DNA of 64,000 nucleotides from F1-120-MAGs118 sp013360535 (lineage in GTDB: Bacteria > Planctomycetota > UBA1135 > GCA-002686595), in NCBI GenBank assembly GCA_026647215.1, contig JAPKHC010000006.1:70915-134914 (forward strand). The letters are read 5' to 3'. Of the stretch, positions 7,609 through 15,638 are shown piece after piece. How positions within the stretch are numbered: position 1 is the stretch's first letter; each line of letters opens with the position of its first letter. The position numbers were made by a program, and so were the translations under genes. The notes under the pieces were generated by a model, which saw nothing but the letters and a program-made list of their open reading frames with translations, made no database searches and was not told where the DNA came from.

Positions 7609-9165
7609 TCACGGACCGATGGAGAAGCGCAGGCCGGCGGTGAGGCTGGCGCCGAGGGGGTCGCCGGGGTCGCGGGACCAGACTTGCGCGTAGGCGATCG
7701 AGCCGAGGGCGAGGTTGGAGTCGAGGCCGGAGGTGATGCGCGCGCCCATGTCGTAGGAGAGCGAGCCGGTGCAGCTCGAGCCGCTCGTGTTGCCGCCGGT
7801 CGGTTGCACGGGAGTGCGGCGCAGCGGGAATTCGACGCAGCGGGTGCCTCCCATGAACGGCGCGGAGGCGGGCAGGTAGCCGTAGAAGAGCAGGCCGGTC
7901 TTCTGGTTGAGCAGGTTCGTCGCGGTGATGGTGAAGCTGCCGGCGCCGGCGGTGGCGCTCGCGGCGCCCGTCGACGAGATCGTCGGCGCGCAGCCGAGGC
8001 TGTTGAGCTTCGGCGTGCAGTAGGCCTGCGCGCTCGAGGCGGGCGCGCAGACGCCGAGGGGATTGGCGCGCGCAGCGGTCCAGTTGGCTTGGGTGCTCGC
8101 GGTGCCGGAATTCGAGCCGATCGGAACGGTCGTGCTGCAGGCGCCGTGCGTGTGCATGCCGATGGCGGCGTCGGGAGCGGACGCGCTCCACACCACGGGC
8201 GAGCCCGAGTTGCCGCCGGTCGTGTCGGCGGTGTGGCGAATCGTCGTGCCGCTGAAGAGCACGTAATCGCCGGTGTGCGTCTGCTGCCAGAAGCTGTAGG
8301 TCGGGTCGTTGGTGTCGGAGCCGTAACCCGTGACCGCTAGTTGCACGCTCGGGCTCACCGGCGGCGGCGCGACGAGGCGGAAGAAGCCGCCACCTTGCGC
8401 CTGCGCGGGCGTGAGGCCCGTGTTGGAGTTGGGGAAGCAGCCGAAGACCGACCAGTCGTTGCCGACGCCGCCACTCTGGAACTGGCGCGAGGCCGGATCG
8501 ACGGCGTACTGGTCCTGCGGCCCGGGATGGTTGACCGTGCCGAAGCTCGTCGAAGGCGGCACGTTGAACTCGACGACAGTGATCCACGCCGGGTCGGCGT
8601 AGCAGTGGCCGGCGCTCGTCAGGCAGTGCGTGCAGTCGTCGAACAGCCAGCTCGTGCAAGTCACCGGCAGCGTGCGCGCGAGCCGCGGGTCGCTCGAAGG
8701 CACGCGGTCGTCGGTCGCGCCGCACTGGCTGAGCTGCGACGAGAGGATCGGGCCGATCCACACGTTGCGCAGCACGAGGCGCGACGGACCGGCGCCGGCG
8801 GGCGCGACGAGGTCGACCTGCACGGCGTCGCCGTTGAAGTACGCGCTCGTCAGGCCCCACTCGCGCACGTGGCGCGTGCGCAGCTCCTGAACGGAACCGT
8901 CGCGGTGCGACGTGATGCGCAAGTACGTGCCGAAATCCTCGTCGCCGCCATTCCACAGGAGCGCGGCCTGGAAGCGCAGGCGGATCCACGAGGCGTTGGC
9001 GATGCGGATCGTGTGCGAGGCGACGACGGTCTCGCTCGCGCCCGGGTTGGAGAGCCAGCCCGAGTCGTAGGTGAACGGGATGAGCTGCTCGGGGTTGTGG
9101 CCGGTCTGTGCGGGAGCGAGGGCCGCGAGGGTGAGCAGGCTGGCGAGCGTGAGGCGGAGGTGCAT
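7609..9165 (-). CDS. secreted trypsin-like serine protease with planctomycetal C-terminal domain
   Basis: 518 aa starting with a signal peptide (MHLRLTLASLLTLAALAPAQ). Catalytic triad candidates are His187 in LTSAGHCY (a variant of TAAHC), Asp237 in GNDWSVFG and Ser320 in GGNSGSPVVW, arranged as in S1/S1B peptidases. An N-terminal region (30-140) of beta-sandwich appearance precedes it. The last ~135 residues begin AYCTPKLNSLGCAP and end SLTAGLRFSIGP. This is the domain shared with other secreted proteins in the window (46122, 59847, 61955 and more distantly 31871). The frame extends to 9417, but the signal peptide fixes the start at 9165. Confidence 0.85.
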   Translation of the reverse strand: MHLRLTLASLLTLAALAPAQTGHNPEQLIPFTYDSGWLSNPGASETVVASHTIRIANASWIRLRFQAALLWNGGDEDFGTYLRITSHRDGSVQELRTRHVREWGLTSAYFNGDAVQVDLVAPAGAGPSRLVLRNVWIGPILSSQLSQCGATDDRVPSSDPRLARTLPVTCTSWLFDDCTHCLTSAGHCYADPAWITVVEFNVPPSTSFGTVNHPGPQDQYAVDPASRQFQSGGVGNDWSVFGCFPNSNTGLTPAQAQGGGFFRLVAPPPVSPSVQLAVTGYGSDTNDPTYSFWQQTHTGDYVLFSGTTIRHTADTTGGNSGSPVVWSASAPDAAIGMHTHGACSTTVPIGSNSGTASTQANWTAARANPLGVCAPASSAQAYCTPKLNSLGCAPTISSTGAASATAGAGSFTITATNLLNQKTGLLFYGYLPASAPFMGGTRCVEFPLRRTPVQPTGGNTSGSSCTGSLSYDMGARITSGLDSNLALGSIAYAQVWSRDPGDPLGASLTAGLRFSIGP

Positions 9166-9314
9166 CGAGGGAGCGTGGCAGGGGCGGGACCCTGTGGGAG
9201 AGGCGAACCGCGCGGGAAGTTCCCCGCGCACGAGCCCCCCAAGCATCCCCCGACTCGCGCCGCGCGGCAAATCCGGCCGGAAATCCGATGGGGGAGCCCC
9301 GCGAGCGGAACGGC

Positions 9315-9320
9315 TAGACT
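9315..9320 (+). promoter_or_regulatory. -10-like hexamer TAGACT before GNAT gene
   Basis: TAGACT sits 8 bases before the ATG at 9329, identical in sequence to the box before aroDE. It supports the short-leader promoter pattern. Confidence 0.5.
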
Positions 9321-9328
9321 CCTGCCCA

Positions 9329-9823
9329 ATGGACCCCTTCCTGCAGCGCGACGTGGTGCCCGGTGTGCGCGCGCGCCCGGCCGTCTCGGCCGACTTCCGC
9401 GTGCTCGTCGAGTTCAACCTGTCGATGGCGCGCGAGAGCGAGGGGCTCGAGCTCGACCGCGCGACCCTCGAACGGGGCGTCGAAGCGGCGCTCGCGGACC
9501 CCGGAAGGGGCTTTTACCTCGTCGCGGACGTCGATGGAGCGCCGTCGGGCTGCCTGCTCGTGACTGCCGAGTGGAGCGACTGGCGCAACGGCTGGGCGTG
9601 GTGGATCCAGAGCGTGTACGTGATGCCCGCGGCGCGCCGGCGCGGCGTGTACCGGGCGTTGCACGAGCGCGTGCTCGAGCTCGCGCGCCAGCGTGGCGAC
9701 GTGGTCGCGTTGCGCCTGTACGTCGACCGGAACAATCTTCCGGCCCAGTCCACGTACCAGAAGCTCGGCATGGCCGAGTCGCATTACCTGATGTTCGAGG
9801 CCGTCGAGGCCCCCCGTCGATAA
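9329..9823 (+). CDS. GNAT-family N-acetyltransferase
   Basis: 164 aa. The fold signatures of GCN5-related acetyltransferases are visible: beta-strand WWIQSVYVMPAARRRGVYRAL (split as VYVMP then RRRGVYRAL), which is motif A where the R-x-x-G-x-Y/A loop binds the acetyl-CoA pyrophosphate, and the C-terminal motif B segment LRLYVDRNN, AQSTYQKLGM. The substrate cannot be told from sequence. The start at 9329 is set by the upstream -10-like box and by family length. The gene is divergent from the protease and upstream of another MORN gene. Confidence 0.88.
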   Translation: MDPFLQRDVVPGVRARPAVSADFRVLVEFNLSMARESEGLELDRATLERGVEAALADPGRGFYLVADVDGAPSGCLLVTAEWSDWRNGWAWWIQSVYVMPAARRRGVYRALHERVLELARQRGDVVALRLYVDRNNLPAQSTYQKLGMAESHYLMFEAVEAPRR

Positions 9824-9925
9824 GTCCGCCCTGCCCGACGGAACCCGCGCAGCTCCCGCTCACTCTCACAGCTTCCGCGCGCCTGCGTAAGAACACCCCC
9901 GCTCGCCCCACCCCGGCTCCGCCGG

Positions 9926-9931
9926 TATCGT
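9926..9931 (+). promoter_or_regulatory. -10-like hexamer TATCGT before MORN protein
   Basis: TATCGT lies 8 bases before the ATG at 9940, another instance of the recurrent short-leader arrangement. Confidence 0.45.
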
Positions 9932-9939
9932 TCGCCGCA

Positions 9940-11217
9940 ATGCAACCTCGTTCCATCGCCATCTTCGGGGCCGCGTTGGCCCTCGGCGCGAGCCTCGCTC
10001 TCGCCGCGCAGGCCCCCCAGGGGCAAGCTCCTGCCGGACAGGCTCCGCCGGCCCAAGGCAAGCCCGCGACGGGCCAGCCCCAACCGGGACTGCCGGCGCA
10101 GCGCGACCTGCCCAAGCCGAAGGCCCAAGGTGAGTCGGAGGCGGGGCGCGCTCCCGCGGTGCCGTCGCCGGACGAGCCGATCACGCGCAATCCGGCGCCG
10201 GGAGCCGGGAACTTTCCGCCGACGGCCGTGCCCGACGTCAAGCCGCCGCCGGCGCCCGCGCGCATCGACAAGACCTACTTGCACCCCAACGGCTCGAAGG
10301 CGGGCGAAGGGGAGATGAAGAACGGGCGCCGCGAGGGGCCGTGGATCCTCTACTACCAGGACGGCAAGCGCCGCGCCGCGGGCTCGTTCCGCAACTACGA
10401 GTACGACGGCGAGTGGGTCTTCTACCACCCGGGCATCGAGCTGCCGTCGCGCGCGGGGCGTTACGTCGCGGGCAAGCGCGAGGGCCTGTGGCGGCGCTGG
10501 AATCCGACCGGTGTCCTGCTCGACGAGGTCGTGTACGCCGCGGACCTGCCCGTCGGCGAGTCGCGCGAGTACTACCTCGAGGGGACGCTGCGTTCGATCG
10601 GCAACTTCGTCGACGGCTCGCGCGACGGCCTGTGGCGCGTCTACCACCCCGACGGCAAGACGGTCTACCAGGAGGGCAGTTACTACCGCGGCATGCAGCA
10701 GGGGCCGTGGCTGTACTTCCATGCCAACGGCGCGCGCTTTCAGGAAGGCTCCTACCACCTCGGCCTGCAGGTCGGGCGCTGGACCACGTGGCACGACAAC
10801 GGCCAGATGCAGTCGGCGGGCATGTTCGAGGCCGGCCTGCAGACGGGCGTGTGGACCAAGTGGCACCGCAACGGCGAGAAGGAGTTCGAGGGCGGCTGGG
10901 ACGCGGGCAAGGAGCAGGGCCCGTGGAAGCGCTGGCACGACAACGGGCAGGTCTCGGCCGAAGGCAACTACGACCAGGGCAACCTGATCGGCACGTGGGT
11001 CACCTACCACAAGAACGGTCAGAAGTGGCGCGTCGAGAGCTTCCGCGACGGCAAGCTCGACGGGCCGTACCGCACGTGGTGGGAGAGCGGGCAGAAGCGC
11101 GAGGAAGGTGACTACGCCGCCGGCAAGCGCGAGGGCCCGTGGCGCGCGTGGAACGAGGACGGAACGCCGGATGAAGTGCTCTCGGGCAACTTCCACAACG
11201 ACCGCAAGCAGAAGTAG
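9940..11217 (+). CDS. secreted MORN-2 repeat protein
   Basis: 425 aa. A signal peptide (MQPRSIAIFGAALALGASLA, cleavage after LAAQA) precedes a Gln/Ala/Pro-rich linker (25-105) with repeated QAP units. Residues 108-425 contain about twelve MORN-2 repeats (EGPWILYYQDG, DGEWVFYHPG, VGRWTTWHDNG, TGVWTKWHRNG, IGTWVTYHKNG). It is paralogous to the proteins at 5665 and 6793 and shares WH-x-NG repeat types with the second. Twelve bases separate it from the next gene, with which it is probably co-transcribed. The ligand or partner is unknown. Confidence 0.85.
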   Translation: MQPRSIAIFGAALALGASLALAAQAPQGQAPAGQAPPAQGKPATGQPQPGLPAQRDLPKPKAQGESEAGRAPAVPSPDEPITRNPAPGAGNFPPTAVPDVKPPPAPARIDKTYLHPNGSKAGEGEMKNGRREGPWILYYQDGKRRAAGSFRNYEYDGEWVFYHPGIELPSRAGRYVAGKREGLWRRWNPTGVLLDEVVYAADLPVGESREYYLEGTLRSIGNFVDGSRDGLWRVYHPDGKTVYQEGSYYRGMQQGPWLYFHANGARFQEGSYHLGLQVGRWTTWHDNGQMQSAGMFEAGLQTGVWTKWHRNGEKEFEGGWDAGKEQGPWKRWHDNGQVSAEGNYDQGNLIGTWVTYHKNGQKWRVESFRDGKLDGPYRTWWESGQKREEGDYAAGKREGPWRAWNEDGTPDEVLSGNFHNDRKQK

Positions 11218-11229
11218 GAACGCGCGCCC

Positions 11230-12360
11230 ATGAACACCAGCATCCTCGCCGCGCTCGCGCTCGTCGCGACCCCGGCCCTCGCCCTCGCGGGCGACAAGTT
11301 CGAGTTCCGTGCCGAAGCCGGCGTGCGTGTGCTCAAGACCGCGACGGTCGTGCACGAGTTGCGCATCGACGACATGGGGCAGAGCACCGGCGACCTGCCG
11401 TTCGTCTCCGACGGACGCGGCGGCTGGGTGAGCGTCACGCAGCGCCTGCAGTTCCTCGACGAGTACACCGAGGCGTCGACGGGCCTTCCGCGCGCGTTCA
11501 AGCGCGCGGTGCGCGAGGCGAACCTGACGGGCAAGTCGAGCCTGACGACGGCCATGGGCGAGTCGCGGCCGGAGGGCAGCCGCATGTCGTCGGCGCTGCA
11601 GCGCCAGATCCTCGAGTTCCGCTGGGTGGACGAGGAGCGGGACTGGTCGCGCTGCTACGAGAAGGTCGATGCCGAGGAGAGCCTGCTGCGCGAGCTGCGC
11701 GGCGAGTTCGAGCTGCTCCCGCTGCTGCCGACGGGCGAGGTCGAGCCGGGCGCGACGTGGACGATCGACCTCGCGCGCTTCCGGGACGTGCTCTGCCCGG
11801 GCGGCAACCTGCAGCTGATCCCCGAGGGCGGCTCGCTGTTCGGGCGCACGCTGAAGGTCGGCGTCGGCGGAGACTTCGCCGACCACTACCAGCCCGTCGG
11901 CGGCGAGATCAAGGCGACCTACAAGGGGCGGCGCGCCGTGCAGACCGGCGAGGGCCAGCCCGCGCCGCAGGTGCAGGCCGGCGTGATCGCGCTCGAGCTC
12001 CACCTCGTCAGCCTGACCGACCGCAAGCAGCTCTACCGCAGCGCGATGCCGCCCAACGAGCGCCGCGAGAACGCGAAGGTCGAGAGCGTGCCGCTCGAGT
12101 ACACGCTGGCGGGCACGGGCGAGCTCCTCTGGGACCTCGACCACGGCCGCGCGCTGTCGTTCCGGCTCGAGGGGCAGGAGGGCTACGTTTCGACGGTCAA
12201 CAAGACCCGCTACAACACGGCCAAGCCCGAGCCCTACTCGCAGCGCACGACGCTCAGCGGCCCGCTGAAGATCGCGATCGACTTCACCGACGGCACGAAC
12301 GTCGAGCTCCTGCCGGAGAAGGTCAACCCGCGCGCCGACTCGCAGCGCCGCGACAAGTAG
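11230..12360 (+). CDS. secreted protein of unknown function
   Basis: 376 aa with a signal peptide (MNTSILAALALVATPALALA). The mature protein is rich in beta-strand-like sequence and charged residues and contains a central stretch of Trp/Glu-rich character (ILEFRWVDEERDW, about 125-138). It has the look of periplasmic proteins that carry lipocalin- or DUF-type beta folds, but I recognise no family. It follows the MORN protein by 12 bases with AGGAA as ribosome binding site, and a strong terminator lies 21 bases after its stop, so the two genes likely form a unit. Confidence 0.75.
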   Translation: MNTSILAALALVATPALALAGDKFEFRAEAGVRVLKTATVVHELRIDDMGQSTGDLPFVSDGRGGWVSVTQRLQFLDEYTEASTGLPRAFKRAVREANLTGKSSLTTAMGESRPEGSRMSSALQRQILEFRWVDEERDWSRCYEKVDAEESLLRELRGEFELLPLLPTGEVEPGATWTIDLARFRDVLCPGGNLQLIPEGGSLFGRTLKVGVGGDFADHYQPVGGEIKATYKGRRAVQTGEGQPAPQVQAGVIALELHLVSLTDRKQLYRSAMPPNERRENAKVESVPLEYTLAGTGELLWDLDHGRALSFRLEGQEGYVSTVNKTRYNTAKPEPYSQRTTLSGPLKIAIDFTDGTNVELLPEKVNPRADSQRRDK

Positions 12361-12381
12361 CGCGCAGCGTCGAGCGCACCG

Positions 12382-12416
12382 GCGGGCCGTGGGGGACTTT
12401 TGCCTCCGCGGCCCGC
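12382..12416 (+). terminator. terminator hairpin between the MORN operon and htpG
   Basis: Bases 12382-12395 pair with 12403-12416 (14 bp including two G-T wobbles) with loop ACTTTTG. It lies just after the stop at 12360 and just before the htpG -10-like box. Confidence 0.65.
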
Positions 12417-12420
12417 GCAC

Positions 12421-12477
12421 TATCTTCTTCGCCCCCGCAGCACGGTGCGGGCCTCTCTCGCAGCTCAGGAGACGACC
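12421..12477 (+). promoter_or_regulatory. htpG promoter box and structured 5' leader
   Basis: TATCTT at 12421-12426 is followed by a leader of about 45 bases. CCCGCA (12434-12439) can pair with TGCGGG (12446-12451). A good ribosome binding site (AGGAG at 12468-12472) precedes the ATG. No CIRCE inverted repeat is present. The hairpin could modulate translation with temperature; this is speculation. Confidence 0.4.
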
Positions 12478-14400
12478 ATGACGCAACGACCCGAAACGCA
12501 CGTGTTCCAGGCCGAAGTCAAGGAACTGCTCGGCCTGATGATCCACTCGCTCTACTCGCACAAGGAGATCTTCCTGCGCGAGCTGATCTCGAACGCCAGC
12601 GACGCGCTCGACAAGCTGCGCTTCGAGGCGCTCACCAAGCCGGAGCTCGCGGCCGGCGGCGACGAGCTGTGCATCCGGCTCGACGTCGACCCGGCGACCC
12701 GGCGCGTGGTGATCGTCGACAACGGCATCGGCATGACGCGCGAGGAAGTGGTCGAGAACCTCGGCACGATCGCGCGCTCCGGCACGCGGCGCTTCCTCGA
12801 GGCGCTGCGCGAGAAGGGCTCGCAGAGCCCGGAACTGATCGGCCAGTTCGGCGTCGGCTTCTACTCGAGCTTCATGGTCGCCGAGCAGATCGTGGTCGAG
12901 ACGCGCAAGGCCGGCACCGACGGAGGCGTGCGCTGGAGCTCACGCGGCGACGGCGAGTTCACGCTCGAGGAGACGAGCGGCCTCGAACGCGGCACGCGCA
13001 TCACGCTCGACCTCAAGCCGCTGCCGCAGGGCGAGGACGACGCGCAGGACTTTGCCGACGCGCAGGTGCTGCGCGAGCTGGTCGCCAAGTACTCGGACTT
13101 CGTCGAGTGGCCGATCCTGATGCCGTCCGAGCGCCTTCCCGACGAGCGCGTGCTGCGCCGCCGTCCGGGGCCGGGCGGGGTCGAAGTGGTCGAGCTCAAC
13201 TCGAAGAAGCCGCTGTGGTCTCGCTCCAAGGAAGAGATCAAGCCCGAGGAGTACGCGCAGTTCTACCACCACCTCGCGCACGACTTCGCCGACCCGCTCG
13301 AGACCGTGCACTTCCGCAACGAGGGTTCGAACGAATACACCGCGCTGCTGTACGTGCCCGGCGCGCGTCCGTTCGACCTGTTCGAGCCCGGTCGCGACAA
13401 GGCGCAGGTGGCGCTGTACGTGCGCCGCGTGTTCGTGATGGGAGAGTGCGAGGAGTTGCTGCCGCCGTGGCTGCGTTTCGTGCGCGGCGTCGTCGACAGC
13501 TCCGACCTGCCGCTCAACGTCAGCCGCGAGATCCTGCAGCAGAACCGCACGCTGGTGCAGATCAGGAAGCGTTGCACGACCAAGGTGCTCGACGCGCTCG
13601 GCGCCATGCGCGACAACCGCCGCGCGGACTACGAGAAGTTCTGGGCGGCCTTCGGGACCGTGCTCAAGGAAGGCCTCGTGATGGAGCGCGAGCGCACCGA
13701 GGAGCTGGCCGGCCTGTGCCTGTTCCCGACGACGAAGGACGGCGCGCTGGTGACGCTCGACGAGCTGATCGCGCGCGCCCCCAAGGACGAGGACACGCTC
13801 TACACGATCCTCGGCTCCGATCTCGAGACCGTGCGGCGCTCGCCGCACCTCGAGGCGCTCGCGGCCAAGGGCGGCGAGGCGCTGTGCTTCTCCGATCCGA
13901 TCGACGAGTGGGTGCGCGATGCGCTGCGCGAGTACAAGGGCAAGAAGCTCGTGGCGCTCGAGCGGGGTGAGGCCGACTTCGGCGGCGCCGCCGAGAAGGA
14001 GCAGCGCGAGACGATGGAGCGCGACTACCGCGGCGTGCTCGAGCGCATCGAGCAGGGCCTCACCGGCTCCGTCGAGCGCGTGCGCTTCTCGACGCGCCTC
14101 AAGGACAGTCCGGCGGTGCTCGTCGACTCCGCCGACGCGCCCGGCCCGCACTACGAGCGCATGCTGCGCCAGACCGGCAGGCCCGTGCCGCCGCGCAAGC
14201 GTGTGCTCGAGCTCAACGCCGACCATCCGCTCACCTCGAAGCTAAAGTCGTTGTTCGAGGCCGATGCGCAGTCGACCAAGCTCAAGGATTGGGCGGACCT
14301 GCTCTATGGTCAGGCGCTGCTCGCCGAGGGCTCACCGCTCCCGGACGCGCCGCGCTTCTCGAAGCTCGTCAGCGACCTGATGCTTGCGACCGCCAAGTAG
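12478..14400 (+). CDS. htpG: molecular chaperone HtpG (Hsp90)
   Basis: 640 aa. Bacterial Hsp90, an ATP-dependent dimeric chaperone of the cytoplasm. The N-terminal Bergerat (GHKL) ATP-binding fold shows ELISNASDALDKLRF, DNGIGMTREE, NLGTIARSGT and GQFGVGFYSSFMVA. The middle domain carries VRRVFVMGE and SDLPLNVSREILQQNR with the gamma-phosphate-contacting Arg. The C-terminal dimerisation part ends LVSDLMLATAK. Length is normal. Its own promoter box and AGGAG site precede it, and the gene converges on the universal stress protein gene with 33 bases between stops. Confidence 0.97.
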   Translation: MTQRPETHVFQAEVKELLGLMIHSLYSHKEIFLRELISNASDALDKLRFEALTKPELAAGGDELCIRLDVDPATRRVVIVDNGIGMTREEVVENLGTIARSGTRRFLEALREKGSQSPELIGQFGVGFYSSFMVAEQIVVETRKAGTDGGVRWSSRGDGEFTLEETSGLERGTRITLDLKPLPQGEDDAQDFADAQVLRELVAKYSDFVEWPILMPSERLPDERVLRRRPGPGGVEVVELNSKKPLWSRSKEEIKPEEYAQFYHHLAHDFADPLETVHFRNEGSNEYTALLYVPGARPFDLFEPGRDKAQVALYVRRVFVMGECEELLPPWLRFVRGVVDSSDLPLNVSREILQQNRTLVQIRKRCTTKVLDALGAMRDNRRADYEKFWAAFGTVLKEGLVMERERTEELAGLCLFPTTKDGALVTLDELIARAPKDEDTLYTILGSDLETVRRSPHLEALAAKGGEALCFSDPIDEWVRDALREYKGKKLVALERGEADFGGAAEKEQRETMERDYRGVLERIEQGLTGSVERVRFSTRLKDSPAVLVDSADAPGPHYERMLRQTGRPVPPRKRVLELNADHPLTSKLKSLFEADAQSTKLKDWADLLYGQALLAEGSPLPDAPRFSKLVSDLMLATAK

Positions 14401-14433
14401 TCGTGTCGGGCCGGCCGTGCCGTGCTCGTTCGC

Positions 14434-15312
14434 TCACAAGTTGCGGCGGACGAGCACCGGCACGCGGGCCTCGCGCAGGACGTCGCCGGCGACCGAGCCC
14501 ATGAAGGCGCTGGCGAGCGCGTGGCGCCCGTGCGTGCCCATCACGATCAGCTCGAACTCGGACTGGGCCGCGAGGATGTCGGCGGCGGGGCTGCCTTCGG
14601 AGAAGCGGCGCGAGTGGGGGACGGAGCCGAAGTCGAAGGAGCCGAGCAGCGCGTCGAACTCGCGCTCGGCGGAGTCGCGCGCCTCGTCGACGAAGCTCGC
14701 GGGGAACTGCAGCGGATAGCCGAGCACGTAACCGAGCTCGGGGCGCACGAAGGAGTGCATCACGCACAACGAGGCGCCACAGGCGCGTGCGACGTCGCGG
14801 GCGAGCTCGAGCACGGCGCGCGAGGAAGGTCCGAGGTCGAGCGGGCACAGCACCTGGCGGATCGGCAGCGGCGGACCGGCCTGCACCCAGATCGGGCAGG
14901 GCGCGCGCACGATCACCTCGCGCACGACGTCGCCGAACTCGAACGGCCCGCGCTTTTGGTGGCGACCGAGCACGATCAGGCCGGCGTCGAGGTCGCGGGC
15001 GCGCTCGACCAGCACGTCCGCGGGCCGGCCGGGCACGGTGCGCAGCGAGCGCTCGAGCTCGGCGCCGATGATGCCCGCGTCGCGCAGGACGCCGCTCCAG
15101 CGCTCGGCCGCAGCCTGCTGCGCGCGCTCGACGCCGAGCGGATCGACGTGCGCGTAGTAGTTGAGCGGCACGGGCAGTGCGTGAACGAGCTCGACCTCGA
15201 GCTTGAGCGCGGGCGCGTTGCGGAAGGCCGCGACGACGGCGAAGTCCGCGGGTTCCTTGTCGTCGACACCGACGAGCGCGAGCCGCGGCTTGTGGGTGAG
15301 AGCGCTCTGCAT
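14434..15312 (-). CDS. universal stress protein, tandem UspA domains
   Basis: 292 aa containing two UspA-like alpha/beta domains (about 8-140 and 150-292). The second has a clear nucleotide-binding signature (VMGTHGRHALASAFMGSVAG followed by VPVLV), the G-x2-G-x9-G-S type pattern of ATP-binding Usp proteins. The first has LIVLGRHQKRG with a less conserved loop. The start at 15312 follows AAGGAG; the frame remains open upstream but reads as low-complexity sequence. Such proteins help survive stasis and oxidative stress. Being next to htpG fits a stress context. Confidence 0.88.
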   Translation of the reverse strand: MQSALTHKPRLALVGVDDKEPADFAVVAAFRNAPALKLEVELVHALPVPLNYYAHVDPLGVERAQQAAAERWSGVLRDAGIIGAELERSLRTVPGRPADVLVERARDLDAGLIVLGRHQKRGPFEFGDVVREVIVRAPCPIWVQAGPPLPIRQVLCPLDLGPSSRAVLELARDVARACGASLCVMHSFVRPELGYVLGYPLQFPASFVDEARDSAEREFDALLGSFDFGSVPHSRRFSEGSPAADILAAQSEFELIVMGTHGRHALASAFMGSVAGDVLREARVPVLVRRNL

Positions 15313-15638
15313 GGCGGGACTCCTTGCGTACGAGAACCACGGTCTCTGGCGAGCACGGGGGCGCTTGCCCTCGGGCTGGACGGGGAGGCCAGCCGCAATC
15401 TGGCACCGCGGCCGCGGGCTTTCCACACGAACTTCTTCCACGCCGGACCTGAACTCGGGCGGTCGCCGGATTTCGCGCCGCGTGCGGGCGCAGAAAAGGG
15501 CCGGTTCTTCCGGGGAAAACCGCGGGTTCGTGCGCCACCGCGCGCGACCCTCTGGAACCCGCACCGCGGGGACGTTCCATTGGCCGCCGTGATGCGCGCT
15601 ACGCACTCCGCACCGCCCGTCTCCGGCGCCAGAGGTCC
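15313..15638. other. 326-base divergent intergenic region (usp / thrC)
   Basis: No gene is recognised. The region should carry promoters in both directions. GGAAC (15554-15558) and GTTCC (15574-15578) form an inverted repeat with a nested CCGC/GCGG, about 60 bases before thrC, which could be an operator. A GAGG lies just before the thrC ATG. The nature of any regulator is unknown. Confidence 0.3.

Noticed and set aside
9784..12561. Long minus-strand open frame opposite the third MORN protein and the secreted protein
   Set aside because: Shadow of the plus-strand genes, which have signal peptides and repeats.
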